DNA of 64,000 bases from Paracoccus haematequi (GCA_945881965.1 CAMCVS010000003.1:1-64000), one strand, 5' to 3'. Numbered from the stretch's first letter, positions 1 through 9,407 are shown. Notes: generated by a model not told the origin, from the letters alone. Translations and numbers: made by a program.

Positions 1-1
1 T

Positions 2-640
2 GCGGCCTATGAAGCGGCGCTGACGGAATGGACGCGGGAGCGGGTGCCGCTGGACTGGGCCGCGACGCAGAACAACCTCGGGACCGCGCTGCAAAGTCTC
101 GGGGAACGCGAAAGCGGCACCGCGAAGCTGGAACAGGCGGTCGCGGCCTATCAAGCGGCGCTGACGGAATGGACGCGAGAGCGGGTGCCGCTGGACTGGG
201 CCATGACGCAGAACAACCTCGGGACCGCGCTGGCCACCCTCGGGGAACGCGAAAGCGGCACCGCGCGGCTGGAACAGGCGGTCGCGGCCTTTGAGGCGGC
301 GCTGACGGAACGGACGCGGGAGCGGGTGCCGCTGGACTGGGCCATGACGCAAATGAACCTCGGCAATGCGCTGAGCAGTCTCGGCCAACGCGAAAGCGGC
401 ACCTTGCGGCTGGAACAGGCGGTCGCGGCCTATGCGGCGGCGCTGACGGAACGAACGCGGGAGCGGGTGCCGCTGGACTGGGCCATGACGCAGAACAACC
501 TCGGGACCGCGCTGGCCACCCTCGGGGAACGCGAAAGCGGCACCGCGAAGCTGGAACAGGCGGTCGCGGCCTTTCAGGCGGCGCTGACGGAACGGACGCG
601 GGAGCGGGTGCCGCTGGACTGGGCCATGAGCACGGGCAAT
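2..640 (+). repeat. Tandem 141-bp repeats inside TPR gene
   Basis: Units starting with gcggcct recur at 2, 143, 284, 425 and 566, exactly 141 bp (47 codons) apart. They are nearly identical at the DNA level, including silent positions, so they have been homogenised recently by duplication or gene conversion. The array continues upstream of the window. Confidence 0.9.
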
Positions 641-823
641 CAGGGCGAAGCTTTGTCCCTCCTTGCCGAACGCACCGGCGATCTCGCGATGGCCGAGGCG
701 GCGCTGGCGCAGATCCGGATCGCCGGGCAGGTGATGCGGGACGGCGGGCATGATCCCTTTGCCGACTACTATGCCGGACAGGTCCCGCTGGCCGAGGCGC
801 GGGTCGCCGCGCTGCGGCCCTGA
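2..823 (+). CDS. TPR-repeat protein, C-terminal part (5' end outside window)
   Basis: The reading frame is open from the first base, so the true start lies upstream. The visible 273 residues are a chain of tetratricopeptide-type repeats with a 47-residue period. Each unit has the core WTRERVPLDWAMTQNNLG, then TALATLGERESG and KLEQAVAAYQAALTE. The last unit degenerates (MSTGNQGEALSLLAERTGDLAM), followed by a short non-repeat tail ending at TGA 821-823. TPR arrays mediate protein-protein contacts; the effector domain, if any, is not in the window. It converges on alaX with only 19 bp between the stop codons. Confidence 0.85.
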   Translation, partial: AAYEAALTEWTRERVPLDWAATQNNLGTALQSLGERESGTAKLEQAVAAYQAALTEWTRERVPLDWAMTQNNLGTALATLGERESGTARLEQAVAAFEAALTERTRERVPLDWAMTQMNLGNALSSLGQRESGTLRLEQAVAAYAAALTERTRERVPLDWAMTQNNLGTALATLGERESGTAKLEQAVAAFQAALTERTRERVPLDWAMSTGNQGEALSLLAERTGDLAMAEAALAQIRIAGQVMRDGGHDPFADYYAGQVPLAEARVAALRP

Positions 824-842
824 CGCGTCGCCCCTGACCCCG

Positions 843-1562
843 TCACTCCGCCAAATGGATCGCCACGCGGCGGTTCTGTTTGCCCTTTTTCTCGATCTTG
901 CCAAAGCTGACGCGGCCGATCTCGCCGGTGCGGGCCACATGGGTGCCGCCGCAGGGTTGCAGGTCGATCTGTGACGCGCCATAGCCGATGCGCACAAGCC
1001 GCACCCGGCCCTGCCCCATCGGCGGCATCACCGACATGGTTTTCACCAGCCCCGGATTGGCGGCCAGTTCGGCGTCGGTGATCCAGTCCTCGGTCACCGG
1101 CAGGTCGGCATCCACCAGCGCGTTCAGGCGGGCCTCCAGCGCGGCCAGATCGGCAGGCGGTTCGGCCATGTCGAAATCCAGACGGCCTTTTTCCGCGCTG
1201 ATCTGCCCGCCCGTGACCGGCAAGGGGATCACCACCGACAACAGGTGCAGCGCGGTATGCACCCGCATGTGGCGATATCGGCGGTCCCAGTGCAGGTGCT
1301 GTATCACGTCTGCATCCACGGCGGGCAGCGGCACCGGTTCGGCGGGCACCAGGATGATATCGGACCCCGAGCCCTTGATCGCGGTCGCAATCTCCATCCG
1401 CCCGCCCGGCCATTCCAGCCAGCCTGAATCGCCCGGTTGCCCGCCGCCTGTGGCATAAAACACTGTGCGGTCCAGCACGATGCCGCCTTCGTCGGTCAGA
1501 TACAGCACGCGCGCCGGGGCCTCGCGCAGATAGGCGTCATCACGGAACATCAGGCGGGTCAT
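843..1562 (-). CDS. Alanyl-tRNA editing protein (AlaX family)
   Basis: This 239-residue free-standing editing domain resembles the editing half of alanyl-tRNA synthetase and is expected to hydrolyse Ser- or Gly-tRNA(Ala) in the cytosol. The zinc ligands are visible: HTALH at 102-106 and CGGTH at 205-209. The N-terminal GGGQPGDSG (about 39-47) matches the AlaX/AlaRS fold, and the length fits the medium AlaXM type. The start is ATG 1562, preceded by AGGAC. It is the last gene of the minus-strand run and follows the MscS gene by 12 bp. Confidence 0.9.
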   Translation of the reverse strand: MTRLMFRDDAYLREAPARVLYLTDEGGIVLDRTVFYATGGGQPGDSGWLEWPGGRMEIATAIKGSGSDIILVPAEPVPLPAVDADVIQHLHWDRRYRHMRVHTALHLLSVVIPLPVTGGQISAEKGRLDFDMAEPPADLAALEARLNALVDADLPVTEDWITDAELAANPGLVKTMSVMPPMGQGRVRLVRIGYGASQIDLQPCGGTHVARTGEIGRVSFGKIEKKGKQNRRVAIHLAE

Positions 1563-1574
1563 GGGACGGTCCTG

Positions 1575-3977
1575 TCAGGTCTGACCTTGCGGGTCAGGGG
1601 TGGCGGTTGCACTCGCCACAGGCTTTGCCACAATAACCTCTGGGTTGCGAATCCAGACATCACGTTGCGGATAAGGAATCTCGATTCCCGCCGCGCGGAA
1701 CCGCTCATAGATCTGATGGTTCATTTCCGACCGCACCGACAGCGACCAGTTCACATCGCGCAGGATCACCCGGATCTCGAAATTCAGGCTGTCGGCGCCG
1801 AATCCCATGAACAGCACCAGCGGTTTCGGATTGGCCAGCACCATGGGATGCGCCGCCGCAATTTCGCGCAGGATCGCCTCGACCTTGCGGGTATCGTTGC
1901 CATAGGCGACGCCCACCGGCACGATCAGGCGGCCCAGCGTTTTGCCACGGGTATAGTTCGTGACCATGCCGGATACGAAATCGGCATTGGGCACGATGAC
2001 ATCGGTGCGGTCGAACGTCTCGATCCGGGTGGAGCGCACGGAAATGTCGCGGACATAGCCCTGCTTGCCGCCGACCTCTATCCAGTCGCCTTCGGAAATC
2101 GGGCGTTCGATCAACAGGATGATGCCGGACACGAAATTCGACACGATATTCTGCAAGCCGAAGCCGATGCCGACCGACAGCGCGCCCGCGACAATCGCCA
2201 GCCCCGACAGGTCGATGCCCGCAGAGGTGACCGCCGCCAAGGCCGCAAGGAAGATGCCGATATAGCCAAGCCCCGACACGATGGCATTCTGCCCGCCAGG
2301 GTCGATCTTGGTCTTGGGCAGCACGGACGCCTTCAGCGTGCCCTGCACCAGCCGCGTCGCCATGTATCCCAGGGCAAAGACCACGGCGAAGGTCAGGAAG
2401 GCCGTGGGCGAAATCCGCGTCTCGCCGATGGCGACCCCGCTGGAAAACCCGGCCCAGAGTTCCAGCAGGTCGGTCGTCTTGGCCCCCCAGATCAGCGCAA
2501 ACCCCGGCAATGACAGAATCGCCAGAACGAACCCCGCCAGCGTCGGAAACAGCGCCTCGGACACGCCGTCACGCGTCCCGGTGAACAGCGCATAGACAGC
2601 AGTGACCACGCGTTGCAGCACCAACAGCACACCCATCAACTGCAAAGACAGGATGGTGGGATAGACGATGTTCACCCCCGCCTCGAAGTAACCCAGCCCC
2701 GCCACGGCGGCCCCCAGAACGGCCACCCCCGACACCACGCGGGCCAGCAGGTGCACCAGCCGGTTGCGATAGCTGCGCTCGCCGTCCTCGGCCTCGTCGT
2801 TCTGCACATGCAGCCGCAGCAGCCGCGCCAGCCGCACCAGCAGGATCGCTGCCACCACCAGAAACGGGAACAACAGCACCACGCGCGCCTCGGACGACCA
2901 CCCGACCGCGCCGCTGGCGGTTTCCAGCAAGAACCCCAGCCCGATGATCACGCCCAGCGACCCGGCGTCGAACCGCCCCTCGGCGCGGCGTTCCGGTGTC
3001 AGGTTCAGCGCAAAGGCATAGCTGTGGCCGATGGGAAACATCCGCGCACCGATCCAGCGGGCGAAGAAGATCGCCACGCCCATATCGGGGATCGCTTGCA
3101 GGATCGGCTCGCCGCGAAGGCCGAACACGCCCAAGAGTTCCACCGCCGCCACCAGCAATGCGAGCGCGGCCACCGGCACCACGATCTGTCCCAGCGATAT
3201 GAACAGCCCCAGCAGGAACCGCCCCGGCGAGGCGCTGTCGGTCTGGACATAGGCCGACAGCCCTTCGGTCCACAGCCGCCCGCGCAGCACCAGCACCGTG
3301 CCGATAGCCAGCAACAGCACCACCAACGGCAGGTTGTTGCGCATCTCGGTGCGCTGGATCTGGTTGTTCCAGGCGGCGCGCAATTCATCGCGCAACACAG
3401 TGAATGTGGTCATCACCGCCTCGGCCGCATCGGGCCAATTTGCGGGGTTCAGAGGCGATGGCCCCAGTTCTAGCAGCCGCCCCGTCTGGCGTTCGCGCAG
3501 GATGCGGTCGATGGCGCGGATCAGCGCCTCGGCGCGGGCATTGGCCACTTCGGCAGCGCGCACCGGGGCGGCCAGCGTGTTCAGCCGGTCATTCAGCGCG
3601 GCGCGCTGAGTGGACAGTTCGGCGGCCTCGGACGCGCCTTCGGCAGGGGCAGGACCAAGGGCGGCGATCTGTTCGCGCAGCGATGCGATCAGGTCGTCAT
3701 TCTGGCCCATGCCGTTGGCAAAGCGCGCGCGCCAATCGGCCACCTGTTGTCGCAGCGACAAAAACGCGTCGCTGGACGCGCGCTGCACCGAAATCGCCTC
3801 TTCGGCGCGGGCCACGATGCTTTCCCAGACCGCGTAATCCGCTGCGTTCAGCACCCCATCCACGGACGCCACGGGGGGCGGAGATGCCGGAACCGGCGCG
3901 GCTGTGTCCTGCGCCCCCGCCACACCGGCCAGCGCCAGCGCGACCAGCAGCGCCACACCTCGCAGCAGGGCTGTCAC
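1575..3977 (-). CDS. MscS-family mechanosensitive channel with large N-terminal region (DUF3772 type)
   Basis: Predicted 800-residue inner-membrane channel that releases solutes on hypo-osmotic shock. A signal peptide (about residues 1-22, ending AGAQ) precedes a periplasmic helical/coiled-coil region of roughly 170 residues. About ten membrane segments follow, then the MscS core: the pore helix GIGFGLQNIVSNFVSG, then GDWIEVGGKQGYVRDISVRS and a C-terminal alpha/beta domain. I chose GTG 3977 because it overlaps the cysK stop as GTGA and puts the signal peptide at the very N-terminus; an ATG at 4022 would add 15 residues inside cysK. The large periplasmic domain resembles the DUF3772 subgroup. 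Confidence 0.88.
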   Translation of the reverse strand: MTALLRGVALLVALALAGVAGAQDTAAPVPASPPPVASVDGVLNAADYAVWESIVARAEEAISVQRASSDAFLSLRQQVADWRARFANGMGQNDDLIASLREQIAALGPAPAEGASEAAELSTQRAALNDRLNTLAAPVRAAEVANARAEALIRAIDRILRERQTGRLLELGPSPLNPANWPDAAEAVMTTFTVLRDELRAAWNNQIQRTEMRNNLPLVVLLLAIGTVLVLRGRLWTEGLSAYVQTDSASPGRFLLGLFISLGQIVVPVAALALLVAAVELLGVFGLRGEPILQAIPDMGVAIFFARWIGARMFPIGHSYAFALNLTPERRAEGRFDAGSLGVIIGLGFLLETASGAVGWSSEARVVLLFPFLVVAAILLVRLARLLRLHVQNDEAEDGERSYRNRLVHLLARVVSGVAVLGAAVAGLGYFEAGVNIVYPTILSLQLMGVLLVLQRVVTAVYALFTGTRDGVSEALFPTLAGFVLAILSLPGFALIWGAKTTDLLELWAGFSSGVAIGETRISPTAFLTFAVVFALGYMATRLVQGTLKASVLPKTKIDPGGQNAIVSGLGYIGIFLAALAAVTSAGIDLSGLAIVAGALSVGIGFGLQNIVSNFVSGIILLIERPISEGDWIEVGGKQGYVRDISVRSTRIETFDRTDVIVPNADFVSGMVTNYTRGKTLGRLIVPVGVAYGNDTRKVEAILREIAAAHPMVLANPKPLVLFMGFGADSLNFEIRVILRDVNWSLSVRSEMNHQIYERFRAAGIEIPYPQRDVWIRNPEVIVAKPVASATATPDPQGQT

Positions 3978-5029
3978 GCCTCGAACACCGGCGGCACCGC
4001 CTTGGGCGCGGCATCCATCCACGCGGGCACTGGCAGCCCCTTTTCGCGCAGGAAGGCCGGGTTATACAGTTTCGACTGATAGCGCGTGCCGTAATCGCAC
4101 AGGATGGTGACGATGCGATGCCCCGGCCCCATTTCGCGCGCCATCCGCATGGCGCCCGCGATATTCACCCCCGACGATCCGCCCAGACACAGCCCCTCGT
4201 CGGCTAACAGGTCGAACACAATGGGCAGCGCCTCGGCATCCGGAATCTGATAGCTGAAATCGGGGGTGAACCCGTCAAGGTTGGCGGTGATCCGCCCCTG
4301 CCCGATCCCTTCGGAAATCGAGCTGCCCTCGGATTTGAGTTCGCCGGTGGTGTAGAAACTGTGCAGCGCCGCGCCCATCGGGTCGGCCAGCCCGATCTTG
4401 ACGCCCTTGGGTTGCAGCGCCATCGCCACGCCCGCCAAGGTGCCGCCCGACCCGACCGCGCAGATGAACCCGTCCACGGTGCCGCCGGTCTGGTCCCAGA
4501 TTTCCGGCCCGGTGGTTTCGATATGCGCCTGCCGGTTGGCGATATTGTCGAACTGATTGGCCCAGACAGCGCCGCCGGGTTCGGTTTGCGCAAGTGCCTC
4601 AGCCAGACGCCCTGAATAACGCACGTAATTGTTGGGGTTTTTGTAAGGCGCGGCGGGCACTTCGACTAATGTCGCGCCCGCCAACCGCAGCATGTCCTTC
4701 TTTTCCTGACTTTGCGTGTCCGGGATCACGATCACGCTGCGAAACCCCATCGACGCGCCCACCAGCGCCAGCCCGATGCCGGTGTTCCCGGCAGTGCCTT
4801 CGACAATCGTGCCGCCCGGTTGCAACAGGCCCTTGGCCACCGCATCGCGGATGATGAACAGCGCGGCGCGGTCCTTGACCGACTGGCCGGGGTTCATGAA
4901 TTCGGCCTTGCCCCAGATCTCGCAGCCGGTCAGCTCGGACGCCTTGCGCAGGCGGATCAGGGGGGTGTTGCCGATGGCTTCGGACAGATCGCGGGCGGCG
5001 TGTTTGGTGGGGAAAACATCAGGGCGCAT
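3974..5029 (-). CDS. cysK: Cysteine synthase A (O-acetylserine sulfhydrylase)
   Basis: A 351-residue PLP enzyme that makes L-cysteine from O-acetylserine and sulfide. The PLP lysine is K52 in NPGQSVKDRAA. The substrate loop reads EGTAGNTG (77-84) instead of the classic TSGNTG, and the phosphate-binding GSGGT is present. It sits downstream of trgB and is coupled to the MscS gene by a GTGA overlap. In R. sphaeroides cysK lies beside trgAB and contributes to tellurite tolerance (recalled from the literature). The roughly 30-residue C-terminal extension beyond the E. coli length is common in alphaproteobacterial members. Confidence 0.9.
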   Translation of the reverse strand: MRPDVFPTKHAARDLSEAIGNTPLIRLRKASELTGCEIWGKAEFMNPGQSVKDRAALFIIRDAVAKGLLQPGGTIVEGTAGNTGIGLALVGASMGFRSVIVIPDTQSQEKKDMLRLAGATLVEVPAAPYKNPNNYVRYSGRLAEALAQTEPGGAVWANQFDNIANRQAHIETTGPEIWDQTGGTVDGFICAVGSGGTLAGVAMALQPKGVKIGLADPMGAALHSFYTTGELKSEGSSISEGIGQGRITANLDGFTPDFSYQIPDAEALPIVFDLLADEGLCLGGSSGVNIAGAMRMAREMGPGHRIVTILCDYGTRYQSKLYNPAFLREKGLPVPAWMDAAPKAVPPVFEA

Positions 5030-5080
5030 GGCGGGTCCTTTCGCTGCTGGCCAAAGGAATAGGCCGCGCGGGGCCAGAAC

Positions 5081-6187
5081 TCAATAAGCCGCGCGCAGCC
5101 CGTCGCGGTGCCGCGCCAGCCAGTGCCCCATCGCGATCAACGGTGTGACGTTCAGGTGCCCGCCATCCAGCAGGTCCAGAAACCGCGCATAGGGCAGGAT
5201 ATGCGACCGGATATTCTCGGATTCGGATGCCAACCCGCCGACACCCGCCGCCGCGTCGGGCAGATCGCAGGGCGCACAGAACATGTTGTAAAACCCGGTG
5301 GAATCGCCGGGGCTGGCATAGCCGCGCCCGATGTGGATCAGCCGGTCCACCGTCAGGTTCGCCTCTTCCAGCGTTTCGCGCCGCGCCGCCGCCTCGGGCG
5401 TTTCACCGCCATCAATCAGCCCCGCGATGGGTTCCAGGCACCAGGGATGGGCATCACCGCGCGCGAAGGGGCCAGAGCGGAACTGTTCGATCACCAACAC
5501 GGCATCGCGCCGGGGATCATAGGGCAACACCAGCGCGGCATCTGCCGACAGGAACACGCCGCGTTCGATCTGCGGACTGGTGGTGCCGTCGAATTGGCGA
5601 AAGGTCAGGTCGTATTCTTCGACCGCGAAGAAATTCTGATAGGGGCGGCGCGTGGCGATCACCGTCACATCCGCGCGCGCCATCCCCGACAGTGCGCTAT
5701 CAGCGGCACGGGCGCCCGTCAGCCGCGATTGCGCGCGGCTTTCCATGATGTGCCACATGCGGGGCAGCCGGTCGGCGGGGATGCGGCCAAACGCTGCCAT
5801 CACCTCGCGCGCGGTGGCCCGCACCAAGGGGGCATGGTGGTCCTGCCAATGGCGCAACGACCACGCCGCACCGGGGGATTGACCCTGTGGCGGGAACCAG
5901 ACCTGTGCGGCGCGCGCGCCATCGGCGGTTTTCACCGTAACGGCGCGCAATTCATAGCCGAACGCGCCTTCGTACCATTGCAGCCGCGCCAGATCATCCG
6001 CGCTCAGCCCCTCGGCCAGCAGGCCGTCAACGCCGCCCCCGCCTGCAACGATCAACGGAAACGCTGCTTCGCCCGCGTGACAGACCGCATGTCCCGGCAG
6101 GTGCGCCGACACCGGCACCACCGCGCGCCCCAGCACAATTGCCAGCAATTCCGGATCGCGCAGCGTGCCGTAAAAGAACTGCGCCAT
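5081..6187 (-). CDS. trgB: TrgB-like fusion: gamma-glutamylcyclotransferase-like domain + NUDIX hydrolase
   Basis: Two domains are seen. Residues about 1-160 start FFYGTLRDPELL, typical of the AIG2/gamma-glutamylcyclotransferase-like fold. The C-terminal part carries a NUDIX box, G-x5-E-x7-RE-x2-EE at about 257-276 (numbered from the GTG at 6190), closest in layout to ADP-ribose pyrophosphatases; the box's final Gly is Asn. The order trgA-trgB-cysK matches the R. sphaeroides tellurite-resistance locus, where TrgB is the NUDIX member. The biochemical role is unproven; nucleoside-diphosphate-sugar clean-up during oxidative or thiol stress is a reasonable guess. ATG 6187 is chosen; a GTG lies directly before it. 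Confidence 0.82.
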   Translation of the reverse strand: MAQFFYGTLRDPELLAIVLGRAVVPVSAHLPGHAVCHAGEAAFPLIVAGGGGVDGLLAEGLSADDLARLQWYEGAFGYELRAVTVKTADGARAAQVWFPPQGQSPGAAWSLRHWQDHHAPLVRATAREVMAAFGRIPADRLPRMWHIMESRAQSRLTGARAADSALSGMARADVTVIATRRPYQNFFAVEEYDLTFRQFDGTTSPQIERGVFLSADAALVLPYDPRRDAVLVIEQFRSGPFARGDAHPWCLEPIAGLIDGGETPEAAARRETLEEANLTVDRLIHIGRGYASPGDSTGFYNMFCAPCDLPDAAAGVGGLASESENIRSHILPYARFLDLLDGGHLNVTPLIAMGHWLARHRDGLRAAY

Positions 6188-6191
6188 CACC

Positions 6192-6641
6192 TCAGCGCCA
6201 CAGCTTGGCGGCCATTTCCGACGCTAGCCCGGCGGCAACCGCCCCCACAAGCAACCCGATCAGGAACGGCGGATAGGTGACAGACAAGACGCCCCATTCG
6301 AACCCCTTGCCCAGCATCGCCATCAAGGCCTCCATCGGCCCGTCATAGCGTTTGCGTAACGCCAGCCGCAGCATCTCATTGAAAGCCTGCACGAACAGGC
6401 CCCAGAACAGCAGCAACGCGCCGCCTGTCAACCCGTTGCCAATCGCGGCCGAAATGCCCCGCCCCGCGCGCCGCCCGACCGTGATCCAGCCGACCAGCAC
6501 CCCCAGCACCAGATTGATTTGCGGGAACCAGCCGGGGTCTGTGCCTTCGGGCAACAGCACCATGACCAGCCCGGACAGCAGAAACCCCGTCGCGCCCAGG
6601 ATCAGCGCAGCAACCAGCTTGGCGGCGGTCGGGTAAATCAT
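6192..6641 (-). CDS. trgA: TrgA-family inner-membrane protein
   Basis: A small membrane protein of 149 residues with about four hydrophobic helices (roughly 5-30, 40-58, 70-90 and 118-142) and a basic patch LRKRYDGP between helices 3 and 4. The sequence and its position directly upstream of the NUDIX fusion and cysK match TrgA of Rhodobacter, named for its contribution to tellurite resistance. No catalytic motif is visible and the molecular role is unknown. It is 1 to 5 bp from trgB, so the two are almost certainly co-translated. Confidence 0.8.
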   Translation of the reverse strand: MIYPTAAKLVAALILGATGFLLSGLVMVLLPEGTDPGWFPQINLVLGVLVGWITVGRRAGRGISAAIGNGLTGGALLLFWGLFVQAFNEMLRLALRKRYDGPMEALMAMLGKGFEWGVLSVTYPPFLIGLLVGAVAAGLASEMAAKLWR

Positions 6642-6671
6642 GGCGGCTCACTTTGGTGTGCGGCAGGCGGC

Positions 6672-7880
6672 CTAGGAGGGTCGCGTAACCGTGATCTGGG
6701 TCACATCGCAATTACCGCTTTCGAATGTCGCCGCGCAAGAGGTCAGGTAGAAATTCCACATCCGCCGGAACCGGTCGTCAAAGCCCATGCCAGAAATGCG
6801 ATCCCATTCGGCGTTGAACTTCTCGTGCCAGATCCGCAAGGTGCGGGAATAGCTTTCGCCGAATTCGATCGACCGCGCCACGCGCAGACCTGCGCGTTCC
6901 ACCTCGGCGCGCAGCGATTTCGGCGAGGGCAACATGCCGCCCGGAAAGATGTATTTCTGAATGAAATCAACGCTCTTTCGATAGATTTCCCAACGCGATT
7001 CCTGCACGGTGATGATCTGCAACGTGGCGTTCTTGCCCGGTTTCAGCCGTGCGCGCAGGGCGTCGAAATAGACCGGCCAGTATTTTTCGCCCACCGCTTC
7101 GAACATCTCGATGGACGCGATGCCGTCATAGACGCCGGTTTCGTCGCGGTAATCCTGCAACTTGATCGTCACGCGGTCAGAGAGCCCCGCCTTGGCGATG
7201 CGGTCAACGGCATATTTGAACTGTTCCTCGCTGATGGTCAGGCAGGTCACCTGCAACCCGCGTTCGCGCGCGGCATATTCCGCGAACCCGCCCCAGCCAC
7301 AGCCGATTTCCAGGATATGATCGCCGGGGGCCACCCCCATCTGATCCACCATCGACGCATATTTCGCATGCTGCGCCGCCTCCAGGCTGTTCTGGCCGGG
7401 TTCAAAAAGCGCCGATGAGTAGGTCATGGATTCATCCAGCCACAGCCCGTAGAAATCATTTCCCAGATCATAGTGATACGAGATGTTCTTGCGCGCTTGG
7501 CGGCGCGAATTCGACTGGAACCAGAACCGCAGCCGTTCGAATGCCCGGACCGCGCCCATGCCGGGAAAGCCGTCAAACACCACTTCGTTGTCGGCATGGA
7601 CCCAATCCAGAAACGCCTGCAAATCCGGCGTGGTCCATTGCTCGTCCAGATAGGCCTCGCAGAACCCAAGGTCACCCTCGCGGATCAGCCGTGCGAACAG
7701 GTCGGTGTTGTGAATGTGCAATTCGGCGACCGGGCCGGGGTTCGGGCCTTCAACGCGGAAATGCCGCCCGTCGGGCAACACGAAATCCAGCCGCCCGCGG
7801 CGCATGGTTTTCACCACGTCAAAGACGCGGGCGAAATAGCGTGGCAGGTTGGTCTGCCCCTTGGTGTCAGTCAGGATCAT
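6672..7880 (-). CDS. cfa: Cyclopropane-fatty-acyl-phospholipid synthase
   Basis: Predicted 402-residue SAM-dependent enzyme that adds a methylene bridge to unsaturated acyl chains of membrane lipids. The SAM site reads ILEIGCGWGGFAEYAARE, followed by LTISEEQFKYA and the family segment FIQKYIFPGGMLPS. The N-terminal 130 residues form the lipid-binding domain. The frame extends upstream to a TTG at 7940, but ATG 7880 is preferred because it has AGGGA about 8 bases upstream and lies close to where family members begin. It follows phr and precedes trgA in the same direction. Confidence 0.9.
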   Translation of the reverse strand: MILTDTKGQTNLPRYFARVFDVVKTMRRGRLDFVLPDGRHFRVEGPNPGPVAELHIHNTDLFARLIREGDLGFCEAYLDEQWTTPDLQAFLDWVHADNEVVFDGFPGMGAVRAFERLRFWFQSNSRRQARKNISYHYDLGNDFYGLWLDESMTYSSALFEPGQNSLEAAQHAKYASMVDQMGVAPGDHILEIGCGWGGFAEYAARERGLQVTCLTISEEQFKYAVDRIAKAGLSDRVTIKLQDYRDETGVYDGIASIEMFEAVGEKYWPVYFDALRARLKPGKNATLQIITVQESRWEIYRKSVDFIQKYIFPGGMLPSPKSLRAEVERAGLRVARSIEFGESYSRTLRIWHEKFNAEWDRISGMGFDDRFRRMWNFYLTSCAATFESGNCDVTQITVTRPS

Positions 7881-7936
7881 CGTCGGTTTCCCTGCGGGTC
7901 TGGCGGCCTCTGCCGCTCTGGTTGACATGAGACGGC

Positions 7937-9352
7937 TCAAAAGCCACGGTTTTCATAGGCTTGCAAGGCGCGTGCGCGGCCTGCATCAGCGGTGACGATC
8001 GGCACGGGATAAGGCGCGTCAGGCCGCAATCCCCAGCCACGCGGCACGGCGTCAAAGAACGCCAGCGCCGTTGCAGAAGGCGCGCGCCGCCCCTCGGCGA
8101 TCCAGCGCGCGGCATAGAGCCCGCGCGGGTCGAATTTCTCCAACTGGCTGACCGGGTTGAACACCCGGAAATAGGGCGCGGCATCGGGCCCCGACCCCGC
8201 CGCCCATTGCCAGCCCATCGCATTGGACGCGATATCCCAGTCGGTCAGGCAATCGGCAAACCACGCCTGCCCGATGCGCCAGTCGGTCATGAGATGTTTG
8301 GTCAGATAAGACGCCACGATCATGCGACCCCGGTTGTGCATCCGCCCCGTCACATACATCTCGCGCATGGCGGCATCGACAAACGGGATGCCGGTGCGGC
8401 CCTGTTTCCAGGCGATGACATGGCGGTGCGTTTCGTCCGTGGCCCATGGAAACGCGTCCCAGTCGGGTTTCCAGTTGCGCGTCAGGATATGCGGCGTGTG
8501 ATGCGCCAAGTGCCACGCAAACTCGCGCCAGACGATCTCCTTGAGGAACACCTCGGCCCCTGCCTTGCCGTCTTCGCGCGCGCGCGCACCGGCGTGCCAG
8601 CATTGCTGCGGGCTGATTTCCCCAAGCGCAAGGTTCTCTGACAGCCCCGAGGTGCCATCCTGCCCCGGCCAATCACGGGCCTCGTGATATTGTGCAATTG
8701 GCCCCGCACAGAACGCCGCCAGCCGGTCCTGCGCTGCCTGTTCGCCGACGCGGGCATGGGCCGCAACAATCGCTGCCCCCCGGTTCATCGCCCGGTCCAT
8801 CTGCCAGTCTGTCAAAGTCTCCGACACAGGCCAGACATCGGGGGCCGGGATGCGCGCGGGGGCAGGCAAGGGCGCGTCAACCTCACGAGCCTTCACCGCG
8901 TTCCAATAGGGGGTATAGACCTTGAACGGGGTGCCGGTCTTGGTTTCCACGGTCCATGGCTCGTGCATCAGGAACCCGCCGAACGACCGCGCGTCGATGC
9001 CCTGCTCTTTCAACCCAGCCTTCACGTCCGCGTCGCGCGCCACGCTGTCGGGGTCATAGCCACGGGTCCAGACCACAGACCGCCCCCCTGTTTCCGCGAT
9101 CAGCGCGCGCAGCACCGCCAGCGCATCACCGGACCGCAGCACTAACTGGCTGCCCGCGCCTTGCAACGACGCCGCAAAAGCCGCCAACCCCAGCCCCAGC
9201 CGGAACTTTGGCGCAGAACCCAACCCGTCCACGCCAGCATCGCGGATGAACACCGGGATCACCGGCCCACCGCGCGCGATGGCCGCCGTCAGGGCCGGAT
9301 GGTCGGACAACCGCAAATCGCGCCTGATCCACAAAAGGGTCGCAGCCGTCAT
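7937..9352 (-). CDS. phrB: Deoxyribodipyrimidine photolyase
   Basis: This 471-residue protein belongs to the class I photolyase/cryptochrome family. It begins LLWIRRDLRLSDHPAL, the antenna-domain signature. The FAD domain carries GIPFVDAAMREMYVTGRMHNR, DWDIASNAMGWQWAAG and GPDAAPYFRVFNP. It should repair UV-induced cyclobutane pyrimidine dimers using blue light and reduced FAD. The tail NRGF is usual. It starts the phr-cfa-trgAB-cysK series, sensible for an organism exposed to sunlight. Confidence 0.93.
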   Translation of the reverse strand: MTAATLLWIRRDLRLSDHPALTAAIARGGPVIPVFIRDAGVDGLGSAPKFRLGLGLAAFAASLQGAGSQLVLRSGDALAVLRALIAETGGRSVVWTRGYDPDSVARDADVKAGLKEQGIDARSFGGFLMHEPWTVETKTGTPFKVYTPYWNAVKAREVDAPLPAPARIPAPDVWPVSETLTDWQMDRAMNRGAAIVAAHARVGEQAAQDRLAAFCAGPIAQYHEARDWPGQDGTSGLSENLALGEISPQQCWHAGARAREDGKAGAEVFLKEIVWREFAWHLAHHTPHILTRNWKPDWDAFPWATDETHRHVIAWKQGRTGIPFVDAAMREMYVTGRMHNRGRMIVASYLTKHLMTDWRIGQAWFADCLTDWDIASNAMGWQWAAGSGPDAAPYFRVFNPVSQLEKFDPRGLYAARWIAEGRRAPSATALAFFDAVPRGWGLRPDAPYPVPIVTADAGRARALQAYENRGF

Positions 9353-9407
9353 CCCACTGCCTTTGTGACGTTATTTGCCGTATTTACGCCGGAGGGCAGG
9401 AACCAGA

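Noticed and set aside
2-640. CRISPR or other noncoding repeat array
   Set aside because: The 141-bp units are continuous codons of a TPR protein with no spacer structure.
1437-2513. Long plus-strand frame opposite the mechanosensitive channel gene
   Set aside because: It is rich in His, Arg, Gly and Gln, has no recognisable motif and mirrors a clear MscS protein on the other strand; typical high-GC shadow.
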